Shown: one piece after another, positions 24,501 through 37,547 of the stretch | How the letters are laid out: every line of letters starts with the position of its first letter | Numbering within the stretch: the first letter of the stretch is position 1 | Source: Ceraceosorus guamensis | Taxonomy: Eukaryota; Basidiomycota; Exobasidiomycetes; Ceraceosorales; Ceraceosoraceae | Assembly: GCF_003144195.1 (NCBI RefSeq) | Contig: NW_020290013.1 | Span: 1-64,000, forward strand | Reading direction: 5' to 3' | Length of the DNA stretch: 64,000 nt | Program-made: the position numbers and the translations under genes | The notes under the pieces: model-generated | Database searches by the model: none | Told to the model about the DNA's origin: nothing | Seen by the model: only the letters and a program-made list of their open reading frames with translations

Positions 24501-26022
24501 CACTAGCTGGAGGCCTGAGAGTAGAGAACGACCATCCTCCAGAACCGCTTGGCAGCCTACTCTGGTCTCTGATGATCCTGTCGTCATCGGGCACTCTACT
24601 TCCCCCGGCACTACCAGTTTCCGCTTTCCAGGGGAGCCGCAACGGGCACCTGCGGACGCTAGTGCGACCACTTTTGGGGTCGCACTAAGCAATCCTCGAC
24701 CGACGCTGGACTACAGCTCGGCTCGCGACGGTTCAGCACCGATGCGACAAGGCGCACATGCCACGTCTCCGACCTATCATCGGCCCAACAACAGCGCAGA
24801 TCTACGCGCCATCTTGGACTGGACACAAAAGGACTCGCTTGACAGCTCTATGACGATCAGCTCGACTAGGAACACGAGCAGCACCGAGGTGCCAACAGCA
24901 CCGAAAAGGTCCAGCAGTCTCAGACGCAAAGCTGCAAAGGCCGCTATAAGCAAGCCACTGCCGCCAGTGCAGCGCGAAGGCCAGTCGTCCATGGAAGCAT
25001 TCCTGAACGAGCTTGCTCAGCCAGCTGAGCCTGGACAGTCGTTGTCGGTGCCGCCGTGGAGAGTCAAGTCCATCAGCAAGCACGGCGATGCACAGGTCAG
25101 ACCAGCTCGTGCATTGGATGAGGGTGCTGGGACAGGTGCAGAAACGCAAGAAGCTGGACAACCCGCAAAGGGCCGCTTCGGTACTCCTTTCAACAGCGAA
25201 AGCAATTTCGTCAGAGCTGGCCTGCTCGCAACGCCTCGCTCTCCGACTTCGCCTCAGGAATTCCATACTCCGGAGCTCGGAACGCCTTTCCAGGCTGCAG
25301 ATACAGACGCTTCCTACTTCGGCACCAGGTCGCAATCCAATCCAGGCGAATCTCCCATCGATAGGCGTGACGCTGATGAAGAGCGCGATATCCCATCTCA
25401 CCTGCGCTCGAGCTCGTCCGGCATGCACGGGACAGAGCTGCTTGCGACCTCTGCCAACAATGCGTCCGCTGCTGTGCCCAATCGTCGTCTCAGTCACTCT
25501 ACGCCATCAGACTCCAGTCACTCTGCTCGAAGCATGGCACCGCACGAACTCTGGACCGCCGACGACACGACCGAATCTTTCGCCGAGCTATTCGTTAGAC
25601 GTCCGCAGCAGAACGCGCAACACCAAGCGACGCTCGCACCTCAGGCGGTGCATGATCGTCACCGTACCGTCAGCTCTCACTCCAACAAGAGTCAGGGTGC
25701 CGAGTCGGGAGAACTGGATGTTGTGGATTTCAACAGGTCCAGCTCCGGCAAGAGCTCTCGATTTCCATCGACTTCGGGAGAGAAAGGTCGACCTTCTGTT
25801 GCGTCGCGCACCATCGACTTTTCGGACGCCGAGCCGCTTCCGCAAACCATTGACAGCGTGTACAGCCAGGAAGACAACGAGCAAGCGCCAGATGAGCTCG
25901 TTGATGGCTCACGACGACCGCCTTCTCTGGATAGCGCACTGAGCCAGTCGCAAGGCGTGTCTTCGCTCGTAAGCCCTCGTGTCTGGCCTAACACGCCTCC
26001 ACGAGAGCCTCACAGAAGGTGA
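21515..26022 (+). CDS. Giant Ser-rich protein of unknown function
   Basis: The model is join(21515..24244,24322..26022), about 1476 residues. The single 77-nt intron (GTGAGT...TTCTGCAG, phase 0) links two long frames. The chosen ATG at 21515 has a good context (GTCGCCATGG); the frame is open about 60 nt further up without another ATG. Most of the protein is Ser/Arg/Pro-rich low complexity. Ordered-looking islands include AKRRYHLLQQLHLDELEAHAP near residue 560-580, a charged helix around ALEDDRERWRREFKRSIGG, and a segment NSADLRAILDWTQKD followed by PLPPVQREGQSSMEAFLNEL. Basic patches (KRTKSRERERK) may direct nuclear or membrane targeting. No family was recognised. Its composition resembles the Ser-rich protein at 1835-5839, but I see no collinear similarity. 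Confidence 0.8.
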
Positions 26023-27432
26023 CCTGGCAAAAGTCAACCTTTCTGCACGACAGTCTCTATAATCACAACGACCCAGCGGCCTCACATACTGGATACAACA
26101 CTTGAAGCTTTTCTCGGTGCTCTCATCGCCTCCTTCATCCTGCTTGGCCACGCTACCGTGGTGCTTCCGGCTGAGCGAAAGCATATACGACGTTCATTGG
26201 TGTAGCCGTCTCACGCTCTTTCTTCACTTTCATTCTCTGATCGCCTTTCCGTGCTCCTTTTCCTCACGCTCCTTTGCCTGCCTCTGCTTTCTTTCGAATA
26301 CTGTGACATATTTGGCGTGTTTCATACCCTTACACTTTGGTCAGATGCTACGTAATCACAATAGCCCGTCCGCTGATGGACAGTCGTCCACGCACGGTGC
26401 TCTTCTCAGCAGTCCAATCAACACTTGTTGTCTTGCTCGCTTGTGTCGCGTTCTAGGGGAGGTAGCAAAAAGGATGCTATCGTGCACGCTTCGATCTCGC
26501 AGGTCGGACTGGTTTCCCTTCGCGCCATGAAAGATTGAAACGCAACGCTGATGTGCGCCATGAGCTGACAGGTCTAAGACTTTCAAAAGACGTATCGTAG
26601 CGAGGGTGAGCTGTGGAAGTCGTTGGGATCTGTTCGAATAGCATGCAGGCTTCCTAGACTTTAATCACTTGCAAGTGAGAATCTTGAAGAGAAAAAATCA
26701 CAGCTGTTTTCGATTTCAAACCAACCGCGTTTGGGTCTAGATTTCAAATCTACGACGATCCGTATGATGCTGCTTAGGGCTCAATTGAGAGTCACGAACG
26801 AGTCTGCACCTTTTGCTTGTTACGACGCGCGCGGCGCGTTTTGCAATCGAAATATGCGCGTGGCGCCAGCCCAAACGCGCACACGCGCGCCCGCGCATCA
26901 TCAAGCTTGGCGCGCGAGATGAACCCGACGCGCGCGCGGTTGGCCCGCGCGCGTGAACGGCGGCGCGGAACGAGGTGCGTCGTGATGTTCTGGTAGCAGC
27001 GGCAGTAGCGCTGCTGCTGCTGCTGCGAAGCTTCCTGCACGGGCGCAAAGCCGAGCTATTGCTGCTAATGGTGAGTGCATGCATGCACGCTGCTCCGGAG
27101 GGGGGGTGTCCTGCTGGTCGATCAAAATACCCTCTCCACCCGAAAATCCCCCTTTCCACATCGCCTCTCTCGCTTGGCCACCTGATCACCGCTCTCATCA
27201 AGTCGACCTCCATCTAAAACGCGCAAAGCGCTCGATCATTGCGCTAGATGGCCTTCTTGTCCGCTCTTCACCATTAGCACAGCCACCACCTCCGCCCAAG
27301 GCTTCGCGGCGATTTTTCTTCTTCTTCTTCTTCATTCTTCTCACCCTCTCCGCCTCTCTCACGACACTTCGAAAGCGCGCGTCCTTCGGGCCACACTCAC
27401 GAGCGCGTCTAGACGCGTCTACGCACGGCAAG
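26023..27432. other. Intergenic, no gene seen
   Basis: This 1.4 kb separates two plus-strand genes. It holds alternating GCGC tracts near 26825-26960, a GCTGCTGCT run near 27010 and a CTTCTT pyrimidine tract at about 27315-27345. The last is just upstream of the ITC1 start and probably lies in its leader or core promoter. Confidence 0.5.
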
Positions 27433-30400
27433 ATGGTTCTCATCAAGCGCAAAGCGGTGGAGATGATCCCTGCTCCAGACCCGGGCCAGATGGGAGATGA
27501 TGTGGAGGCCTACTACCTTACCTTGAGCGGGGAGATATTCTTGGACTACGAGTGAGTGACGGGCACGTCCCACCAAGTCGCGCCTTGCGAGGGCTATGTC
27601 CACAGGGCGATGCTCTTGTGCGACATTGTTCAAGAACGTGTCGTCGCCATAAATATGTCAACATGGAAGCGAGCACAAGGGAAATCCGCAATGGAGCGCG
27701 TGCTGCGGTCGAAGTTCTGGAATTTGTTCAAAAGGATGGTGGCGCGTGCGGATCCACCGCGCGGGTAATAGCCCACTGACATCAGTGACACTCTCATCAC
27801 ATGATTTCGTCTGAACTGCCCAGGTCGTACGCTTCGAGACTGTCTTTCTTCAATCAAAGACGTTTTCAGTGCGAACTCTCCGGTCGCCAGGGCTTGACCT
27901 ACCTGGAAGCTCTTCAGAGTGAAGAGAAGGAGGCAAAGGAGCTCCATCGCCGCTTTCCCCAAGCTTTGAAAGGCCCACTACTCCGAGCAGCACAATTTGG
28001 TGAGCGTGACACGTGGCATCACTTTTGCTCGAGAGGGCTGGAGCGCACAGTGCACGTACCAGACGCTGATTACCCATGCACCATCACGCAACAGTGGTCG
28101 CTGGCCGATTGGACAACCTGGTGGACAAGGCCTACGATCGCTTCGCGAATCGCTTCTTCGAACAAGAGACTGTGCAGGTAGAGAGGAGTGGAACACGGTG
28201 AGGCTTTGAGATTGAGTCTGCTTGCGAACACGTAACTGAGACTCGACCCCGACCACAGCTACTGGGCGCGCATCGTCAAAGTTTTCCCCCCGCGTCCCCT
28301 TCTACGACGAGCACAGGAAGAGGCGGATGCCGCCAGGAGCAAGAAAAAGGGTAGCACCAAATCCGCAGGCGGTCCCTCGCCCGTCAAGTCCGAGAACGGC
28401 GTCCTCAAAAGAGCACGCGTAAACTTGCTGGCGGGCCCCGATGCCGAGTCCGACCTCAGCGAGCTCTCAGAAGACGAGCGACACGGCGAAGGATCCTCGC
28501 ATGCGCATCGCATGAAGGACGTCACCCATGTATATGGAACGGATCTGAACAAAGATGAAGCCGAGGCGAATCAAATTGACGATCCGGCAGACTACTTGTA
28601 TCATGTCCGCTTTCTAGACGATGTGGGTACTGCACACTGATGGCCAGTCTGCTGTGCATGGCTGATGCTTTCCCTTGGACTCTAGGAGGACTCCTTCGTG
28701 GGCAGCCTGACGGAAGTAAGGGACCAGCACCTGACGTGAGTCTTTCTCGTGAATCACATGCTCTGGCGCTCCGTCCGCTGATCTTAGCTTCAACTACCGC
28801 TGCAGACGCGACCGCCGCCATTTCTCCAAAGTCATTTTGAAGAAGTACCTCAAAGAGTGTTTGGAGCGCGATGCGGCGATCGGCTCGCCTTGGACTGTGC
28901 GGGTGCCCATCGCACAGCAGTTTGGGATTCCGCTGCTTCCGTCAGAGGCTGTGCAGGACATGCATAGGCTCATCCGAGAACAACAACTCAGCAAGCGTCG
29001 CAAGTTGGTAAGTGGTTCCGGTATCAGGAGTTGTGTGCTATCGGTGAGCATGCCGCAGAAACGGGATTCTGATTCCAGCGTTCGCTCTCTATCCTTCAGG
29101 AAACCAAGGACGAGGAAACCGCACCTGCCCCAGCCAAGAAACGCAACCGAAAGGTGGGCGCATCGGCAGCAGAGAACGCGGCAGCTGCTGCTGCAGCTGC
29201 GGAAGCCGCAGAAGCTGCACGACGCGAGGAGGAGGAAAAGCGTCTCGCAGCTGAGCGTCGTAGGAATATCAAGTACCCAATTGAGGATCTTCAGGTCGAT
29301 CCAATCACCCATCGCGAGCTGATGAGCAAAGGACGCGACGAACAAGTGGCCCGTCGTCGCGATCGGCCCGTACCCAGCCGTGATCTCTCCGTGCCACACA
29401 CTATGATCGAGCCGCTACTCAACACGTACTTCTTCTTGCAGGCGTGCGGCAAGCCACTGATGCTGTCGCCTTTTTCGTTGGACGACTACGAGGCTGCTTT
29501 GCGCCACGCGACCAACGAGCCCCCTTGCGCTCTCATTTCTGAGATTCATGCAGCGCTCATCAATGTCGTCGTTCGAGACGGACCCCATTCAAAAGATCTG
29601 GCCCCTGCGCAGCTTGCTGCGAAGCGGGCATCAACTTCTGCTGCCAGAAATAACAAGAAGAGCGCTGCAAAGAATACAGCCCCCGCGAATGAGGAAGAGG
29701 ACGAGGAGGAAGATGAGCTGGATGACGATGATGAAGACGGCGGCACAGAAGATGACGCTGAGGAGGAGAGCGACGAGGCAGCAAGCGACGGCGACGCTTC
29801 GGGAGAGAACGGCGCAAACGGGTCAAGGTTTAGCGAAAGCGAAACAACTCTGCTTGCTAGTGCTCGCTCTCTTGGTGCCGGGTGGGAGAAACGACTGCTT
29901 AAAGCAGAGGAGGATCGTGACGGCTGGGAAAGAAGTCTTGTCGGAGCCCTCTACAAGCGGGCCACCTCTCAAAGTCTCCCCCGTCTCTTGGCGATACTTT
30001 CGCAGCTGACAGGGGTGGAGCATCCAGACGCCGTCGATGTGGATGGTGCTTTCGTTGCGGAGACTTTTGCGAATGTGGAGCAGCGGTATCCGCACTTGCC
30101 CATGTCGGATAAACTCGCAGCTATATCGTTCCTTTGCGAATTGGCGGTCATGACTCGACCGGTCCGAGGGTTTTACGACGAGTGCGAAGCCACCCTAACC
30201 GAGCTGCGAAAGGAGCGGATCGATGTCTCTAGAGCGCGCAAGAAGCTTGCAGAAGATCGAGCTGCCTTTGAGGAGGCTCACAAGAAAGAAGAGAGCGCTG
30301 GTGAACAGACCGCAAATGGCTCAGCAACAAAGGCAGACTCCAACGGATTGGAAGGCGATGCAGCGCAAAAAAGCGACAGTAGCTCGGAAAAAGATGAATT

Positions 30401-31358
30401 AGACTCTTCCAATGGCGATGTCGAAGAAGTGGCAGAAAGCGAAGCCTCGGATGTAGACATCAGCACGAAGTCGCAACGACTCCCATCACGGCAAGAAGCT
30501 TTACGAGCTCGTGCGCTTGAGCGAGCTGCACAGGAGAGGAAGCGCGCCGCGGATCAAGCTGCAGCACGGGAGGCACACCGCGCCAAAACGCAAGAGGCGA
30601 AACAGCTGGCATCTGAGAGGAACAAGCTGATCGAAGAGGAAATCCGTCTTGACAAGCAGGAGGACTTCATTGATCGCGAGTTCAGGAGGTGGGCTCTTGC
30701 GCCGAGGCTGATGCCGCTAGGAAGGGACCGCTTCTTTGACCGGTATTGGTGGTTTGATGGCATCGGCAGCGCCTCCCTCGTCACCTCCCACGGAGCCGTG
30801 AACTACTCAACTGGGCGCCTGTTTGTTCAAGGTGCTTCCGACGAAGAATGGTCACTCGCTTCGTTGGAGTACGAGAGGGGACCAGCTCTTTTGATGAAGC
30901 GCAGAGAGGAGGAACAAGGCGCGGAAGGCGTTCTGGCTCCCAATGAGTGGGCGGTGTACACGAGCGCAGATGACGTCGAGGAGCTCATCTCATGGCTTAG
31001 AGCAAAGGGCCATCGGGAAGGCGCCTTGCGCCAGCAAATCACGAAGTTTCGCAGCTACATCGGACCAGGGATAGCCAAGCGCAATCATGTGAGCATCTGC
31101 TTGATGCTAGCTCGGACGCATGACCGACACTTTGCTCACACTTTCAGCCCCGCCTCCTTCAGGATCTTGCAGGCGGCTGGCGAGAAAATTTTGTCGAGAC
31201 TAGGCGATCTGGACGGGCCAAAGTCGAACAGAGTCACATGGCGCGTCAGCCCTACGTGAGTGTTCTCGAAGGTTGAGACAGCGTAGTAGGGGCCTCCCTG
31301 ACACCCTCGCGCCTTTGTCATTCAGATGCTGTACAAGAACACGCTTGCAAAGAATTGA
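27433..31358 (+). CDS. ITC1: ITC1-like subunit of ISWI chromatin remodeller (WAC/DDT/WHIM)
   Basis: The model is join(27433..27551,27824..27999,28095..28197,28259..28622,28686..28735,28788..29007,29100..31088,31148..31255,31326..31358), 1053 residues. The N-terminus is a WAC domain: MVLIKRKAVEMIP, then SGEIFLDYE spliced to a segment with FQCELSGRQGLTYLEALQSE. The DDT domain lies near residues 445-500 (MIEPLLNTYFFLQACGKPL). An acidic run lies near 540-575, WHIM1 near 675-720 (FYDECEATLTEL), charged coiled coil near 780-870, and a WHIM2-type motif near 871-900 (MPLGRDRFFDRYWWFDG). ITC1/ACF1 proteins pair with the ISWI ATPase to space nucleosomes and repress genes. The first intron is 272 nt, the others 52-95 nt. 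The last two small exons restore the typical C-terminus (QPYMLYKNTLAKN). All phases agree. The gene is complete. Confidence 0.92.
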
Positions 31359-32459
31359 GCTTCAAGCTCAGACCAAGTCGTCACCTAGTAGCACCTCAAC
31401 TCATTCTGTAGCGGAGCATTCTTTTTGTAGAAATGGCAATAACATTCCCTTATTGCAATGTGGCGCACAATTGATGCTGTGGCCGGTCCTAATTTGTGTA
31501 GACATTCGAGTTGGCCGTCTTTCACCGATCTTGACTCGAGCCGTCGCTTCAAGAGGATCTTGTCTAGCCCTGAGCTCCAACAGCAATACTTTATGGTACT
31601 GATTTGTGTCCTTCCTCTCAAGCGGTGGAAGTCCGTTCTTGATATCAGAGAGGGAAAGGTGCGGACAACTGTAAGAGTGTCTTGAACGCTGAAGCAGACA
31701 AGAACGAGAAGTCATCCACGTCGCGACGCGTAGCACGTGATGCGGCGCATGTGCCGCGGGTTTACTCCCTAACGCGGTGACGTCCGCGGGCATGGTGCGT
31801 TGCTCGCAAGGGCGCTGCACGCGTGCGCGGACGCGCGATCGAGGCCATCATCGATCGCGACGACTCAATTGCCACGCGCGCGCGCTGCACTCTGCAGTCG
31901 TGAGTGTGAGTGGCTGCAGCGCGGAAGTTACGCCGGCAAAAGGCTTGACCTATAACGCGCTTTCGCAGAGTTCGAGAGGTCCTTGTGCGTTTGTTGCGCC
32001 GATGACTGAACGTTCGCTTTCGCACACACTGCGCTGCAAGCATCTCACGCTCGATTCCCCCTTTTCCCCACAGTCGCACCCTCGAGAGCCGCTGCTCGAA
32101 CATTCATTCCACCTGCTGGCAAGCATAGCCGCACGCCCCGACAGCCCACCCTCTTGCGCTTGATCAATCGAAGCGAAGTCACCAGTCGTCCTGCCGTCGT
32201 GCACGTGCTCTTCAATAAGTCACGTAGCACGAATCTGTGCGGCCACTCGCTTCAGGCTACATCTTGGGCAAAGGTCGCGTGACGCGGTACCTGCTCGACA
32301 CATTCGTGATTCATATTGCTCACGACAGTCTTGAGGCTGAATGAGGCCCCCACCCTTCTTGCGTTGCTAAGCTCTGTTGGCGTAGCGGGACAAGATCGAC
32401 GATCACCCAGATTCGGCAAGCACCTGTGACGTTCAAGACAACGCAACTAGCCCAGCAGG
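31359..32459. other. Intergenic between ITC1 and choline kinase
   Basis: 1.1 kb without a supported gene. It contains one copy of the ATTCGTGATTC motif (32302-32312) and GC-rich alternating sequence near 31820-31890. Confidence 0.5.
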
Positions 32460-35400
32460 ATGCCATCATGGCCACGCTCAGGAGGTAGCCGCGGGCCAGA
32501 GGATGATTCGCGGCTCTCAGGCAGCGGCGACTTCAAGGAAGCCAGCAGCTCGGGTCTGTCGGAGCAAGGAGGCATAGAAGCGTCGCCCAATCTGGTCGCC
32601 TTCTCGCCAGCGTGGTCTCCCTCACCTTCTCCGGCTCTGTCAGCATACACATCTTCCTCGACCGACTCTTCCGATTACGACTCAGAGCTGGCGTCTTTAT
32701 CTTTGGATGACTGGCCCACGCATACGCAGGGACCGAGGGATGCGAATGCAGGCGGAAGCACCAGCAGCCGTTACGCCTTTCCAGGCCGATCACTTCCACC
32801 ACACGCTTCCAGAGACGGTATGAGCGGAGCAGCAACGCCAGTCCCTGGCTCCGAATCGCGTACTCCTTGGTCACGCTCGACCGACGCCTCAGACAGAAGC
32901 GCTGCGTCTCAGCCCGATGATGACGGTCTGGACGAAGCCATCGTAGACGAGCTTGAGGGTGAGGGACAAGGGTTCGATGTGCAAGATGAGGATGAGGAAG
33001 ACATGCACGCGAGTGGGGTTCCGGCAGCACGAGGATGGAAATTGACCGCCAGGTAAGCGCCGCGAAGATTCAAATCTCGAGGTGATGCCGGATGGGCTTC
33101 TCGCTGACGCAGCCGAATCGTCCTCAAAAGGGAATTCGATACCCCTGCATTCCGCAAGAAAGTGCTGGACATGTTCAGCAAAGAACTGAAGCTGGGCGGC
33201 TGGGCGGAAAGTGACGTCCATCCCGCGCTCCTGCCATTACGACGAGAGAGCCTCGGGCTCAAGCGGGTCAGCGGCGCATTCTCGAACGTGGTCATCTTTG
33301 CGTCCTACAAGGTCAGCGATGAAGACAGGCGCAGGGCTGGTGCAGACAGTGAAGCGTTGATCGGTCCACCAACGGTCTTGCTGCGCATATACGGTACTGC
33401 GACCGAGGTGCTCTTGAGTAGGCGTGCAGAACTTTTGATTTTGCACACCTTGTCTAGCTTGTACGAGATCGGAGTGAGTCGGGCAGCAACCTACGTGTGG
33501 AGCCGGCAAGAGAGCTGAGCCCATCACGCTTTGAACGTGCTTATTATAGCCGCATATTCTTGGTACATTTGCGAATGGCCGCGTGGAAGGTGAGTGAGCA
33601 TCTTTGAGAAGCTGCGCATAGTATTGAGCACATAGGAAAATTTTTTTCGCAACAGAATTTTTTGACTGTGTACCGATCGGCAAGTCCGGAATGCGAGACC
33701 TAGGCGATCGGACCGAAACCATTGGCGAGGATGGGAGCTTGCTGCTCAGGGGCAAGGAAGGTCCCTCGCAATGGGCTGCTCGACGCATGCGTGAGCTGCA
33801 CGAAGTGCCGCTCGATCCTATTCGCACAGTGCTAGAGCAGGGCGACCTTCACGTTCCAAGCGAGAAGGGGTTCGGTCGCGGCATTGAGAGAGGTCTTTTC
33901 GCACGTAGCCACAGGCCTCGTCGACCGTCCGCGATCCCTCATCAGCAATCCGCAAGATCTGCCGCTAATGTCTCGGCCAACCTCGGTCAGGGATCCGGAA
34001 GCTTTCAACCTTCGGCTGCAAGCTCTCAGCAACGTCTCATGAGGGACAGTCCTGCACCTATGACGCCCAAAGACGAGGTTCCACCTGCGCAGGCCTCTTC
34101 CATCACCGACGCTGCCGCTACGGGTGCTCGAGCTCAGGCTCTGGAGATGCGTGGCAGGCTCCCGCAACATCGCAACAACAGTGTGACCTCTTTCGACTCT
34201 TTGGCAACGTCATTTTCGAGCACTGCATCGACCTCTAGCTTGGACAATTATCCTTTAAAGTCGCCCGCCTTGCGTGCAGACTCCTACACCGATTCTGTGA
34301 ATGCGGCACGGCGTGGAAGTGCCATGTCGGGCGAGGCGTATTCGCATCAGTCTTCAGGCCATCGCGCCCACAGCAGGCAGCGGACCGGATCTCACTCTCG
34401 AGATCCGTACCCGGGTGTGTGGCGGCGGACCAAGCGGTGGTCTAGAGAGGCAGCAAAGGTGCTCGCTATTGTGGACGAGTTTGCTCGCTCGCCAGAAGGG
34501 CGTGCCGCGTGTGCTGCAGCTCTGCGGAATTGCCCATACCAATTGAGCGCATCACTTCCAGGCGCTGCCTGCGAGAATGGAGGCGAGCTCGCTCCGATGG
34601 ATGGTAGCAAGCCTGTGCCGACCTCTCTCAACATTGGTCCCGTCTCCTCTCTTCGGACTTTGTTGCTCGCCATCTCAGCTATAGATCTTCAGCGCCTGGT
34701 CTTGGAAATGGACGCATTCAAACGATACACACGCGCGTGGGAAAGGCGCGAAGGCCACAGTCGACGAGTGCTGACGCACGGAGATACGCAGTACGGCAAT
34801 CTGCTCATTCGAAAAGAGATGAATCCAAATAGACCTGTGGCGTCCGGCATGCCTAGGATCAGAGCAGCCGAAGACGCAGCTTCGCCATTGGGTGGCGCCG
34901 CTCAGCCTAGATCAAGATCACGCTCCCGAAAGAATCTAGTGCCACACGAACGTTTGGTGGTCATTGATATGGAGTACCTCAACCACGGAGTGAGTTCCAT
35001 TCGCAAACGTGTTGCAACCAAGCTCGCGAGCTGATGCATTCCTCTCCTCGCCGACAGCCGCGGGCTTATGACATCGCAAACATGTTTGTTGAGATGGGGG
35101 CCGATTATGACCACCCTACTGACTCTTGGAACATGACAGCCAATGGACCGTATCCCTCCACCGAGATGCGGCGACGATGGCTTCGGGCGTACGCAGAACA
35201 GGGGCGTCTCATGCGCATGCGAGGCAAAACTCCTAAATTGCCAAGCGCTACCACGTCTACAGCAGATGTGCCAGCCTTGGCCCCGTTGCCACCCTCTGCC
35301 ATCTCAAGCAGCGCAGGCGAATCGACATCACGCTTGGGATCGGGCGACTCCTTGACGGACGGTCAAGCGACTCCGGGCACTCAACAGCAAATCAAGGCGC

Positions 35401-36018
35401 TGGAAAAGTCCAATGGACAGACGCAGGCAAGCAGATCAAGCATCGACACGGTTAACTCTGACCACGATCAGCCTGCATCAGCGCTCAGTCCCATTTCGGC
35501 CTTCGGATCACTCAAGGACGCTGGGCCGCTAGAGGCTGTCAAGTCCCCGGCGATGAACGCGCGTTCTCCACAAATACACGCGCAAAGTGCGTTGGTCCGC
35601 CTCGATGCAAGCTTGGAGCGCGAGGTGGATCGTCTCGAGCGGGAAGTCAAAGTGTGGCTCCCCGCCTGCCATGCCGTTTGGGCCCTCTGGGGCATCACGT
35701 TCTCTCGAGAGCGCGTCGAAGGGCTGCTGCAGACTGTCAAGGAGCGCGTCAGAGAACACTGGGACGATGGCACCGAGATCGGTCATCGGTCTACGGACGC
35801 ATGCATCGTGGGCGCTGTAGCTCACACACCATTGGTAGGGCCGGGCTGCAGCGAAAGCTTCGATAACGTGGGTAATACGAATGCTCGAATGTACCGTGGT
35901 TCTGCTTGGGCTCATTACGAATTTTCCCGCTTTTGCGCCTCCACAGCTGCGCTACGCGCTCGGCCGCGTAGAAATGTTCCGCAAGACCATCTCGAACCTT
36001 GGGATCGTGGTTGCTTGA
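32460..36018 (+). CDS. CKI1: Choline/ethanolamine kinase with large inserts
   Basis: The model is join(32460..33052,33113..33473,33550..33589,33656..34989,35058..35867,35947..36018), 1069 residues. It is predicted to phosphorylate choline and/or ethanolamine with ATP, the first step of the CDP-choline pathway. Motifs in order are LKRVSGAFSNVVIF (nucleotide loop, near residue 247), TVLLRIYGTATEVLL, ILGTFANGRVEEFF, AARRMRELH, the Brenner motif LTHGDTQYGNLL (near 705), VVIDMEYLNHGPRAYDIANMF (near 766) and the C-terminal HAVWALWGI and LRYALGRVEMFRK segments. The 40-nt exon 3 and the 72-nt last exon are both confirmed by motif continuity. The family is usually 400-600 residues. The excess is a Ser-rich N-terminus (about 230 residues) and Ser-rich inserts between AARRMRELH and the Brenner motif, and before HAVWALWGI. 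The core is intact. Confidence 0.9.
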
Positions 36019-36691
36019 GGCTATCGCGGATGAAGACGGGCTTGTCAGAGGCATCTGCTGCGATTGTACACGCTCAGGTCTCCCAAAGGGCTATACAGCC
36101 TTCGACCTGCCCCCTTTCACAGCGACATGCGAGCCGCGCACACCGATAAGTAACACGAGACCAACAAGACGGCAACAATGGACTTGCGTTGATGATGGCA
36201 TGCGTGATAGTTGCAGTGCGAGGCGCAGTGACCACAGATGAGAGGTGGGCGAGAAAAGGATGAGAATGTGCGACACTTATTTCGTGGTACGGATTGGGAG
36301 AAGCTTTGAAGGAATCTGAATGCGATGTCGATGCGGGGGAAGAAGGGTGCATTGAAAGTGTGGAGAGAGAGAGATGAAGAATAGACACGAAAAGCCCTGG
36401 ATTTTACCGCGTGCAAAGGAGACGAGTATGTTGAGGTGCGATCACGCAATCGAGGCCTACGCGGTGCAGAAATGTCGAGTGTACATGTGTGGATACGATG
36501 ACGGTCTGCAAAGACGAGGAGGAGAAACCTTGTGCGTTCTTTGGATGCCGAATCGGGAAAATGTGAAAGTTTCTTGAGCCGCGGAAAGTGCAAAGACCAA
36601 GAGTGAAACCTGTTCGTTGAAATGTCAGGTGGGTATAGAAGGATTGCTGGTCGTCGTCCCTGGTTCGACTGAATGCCTGCGCGTAGGTTCC
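36019..36691. other. Convergent 3' spacer
   Basis: This lies between the 3' ends of the choline kinase (plus) and the LTO1-like gene (minus). It is AG-rich on the plus strand near 36360-36420. No gene was seen. Confidence 0.5.
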
Positions 36692-37545
36692 TCAAAAAGC
36701 CAGATGTTCAGGATTGAACGCGCGACCCTTGACGAATGCCATTCTCGCCCCCGAAAGAATGCCATCGCCGTCACTAGCTTTCTCGTGCTCAGCATCAGCA
36801 GCGCGAATGCGCTGACGAACGCCGAGAACACTGCAAAGCGATTTGTATCGCGCTCTGATTCGTTCGAGGTGGTCAAGGATGTCGAGCTGAGCGTCCACAT
36901 CCTCGCCCTCGTCTTGAGCTTTGGCGATCAGCCCCGATTGAGCAGCTTTGTGAGGTGGCGTGTGGCTCTGCAAGGCGCCCAAGCTGCCTTCTTGCCCGAG
37001 CGCGACCGCGCTCGAGGCCGTGTTGGCCATGGGAAATGAGGCTATGAGCGATAGGAGGTTGACGAGCTGCTGACGCTGCTTTTGCTGCTTTCTCGATCTG
37101 TGACGACCAAAGAGTACTCAGCCAGCGTCGACGTGCGAATCTACTCCGGCAGTCTGCGACTCACAAAGCCGCAGGATGCGATGTCTGCGCGTCGAGAAGA
37201 GAAAGCCACGTCTGCGACATGCTCTCGTAGTATCCGACTTCTTCCCACAGCTCAAAGCCCTTTGTGCGACCGATCGATCGACCCTCGAATTTGCCGTGCA
37301 AGACGCCGTGATGATGTCCGTCGTCATAACCAACGTGGTAGGATCTGTCGAATCGCGAGGTAAGCAATGATGGCTGCGAGAATGATGTACGCCCACTCCT
37401 GCCCGAAATCAAAACTCACGACTCCTCCACATTGTCAAGCGTATCGAGGTCGAGCTGGGAGACCGGGTTGCTGCTAAGCTAGGCCAAAGTTGGACAAGGT
37501 CGTGAATACTAGCCAGAGATAGGGCGAGTACCCGAACCGACGCAT
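36692..37545 (-). CDS. LTO1: LTO1-like protein (ORAOV1 family, deca-GX3 motif)
   Basis: The model is complement(join(36692..37097,37165..37344,37420..37470,37532..37545)), 216 residues. LTO1 acts with YAE1 as the adaptor that brings ABCE1/RLI1 to the cytosolic iron-sulfur assembly machinery, so it supports ribosome recycling. The family signature is plain: Gly every fourth residue from GYDDGHHHGVLHGKFEGR through GRTKGFELWEEVG, preceded by LDTLDNVEESSYHV. Downstream are QLVNLLSLIASFP and the C-terminal IRARYKSLCSVLGVR. Introns of 67 and 75 nt are firm. The first intron (61 nt, GTACTC donor) and the 14-nt first exon with ATG at 37545 are inferred, because no in-frame ATG precedes the conserved start. 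That ATG lies two bases after the stop of the WHI3-like gene, so the two may share a transcript. A 36-residue tail after the conserved end is unusual. Confidence 0.82.
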
Positions 37546-37547
37546 TG

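Noticed and set aside
36117-36695. 192-codon minus-strand frame in the choline kinase/LTO1 spacer
   Set aside because: Composition is Ser/His/Arg-rich with no domain, and it overlaps the choline kinase stop on the opposite strand.
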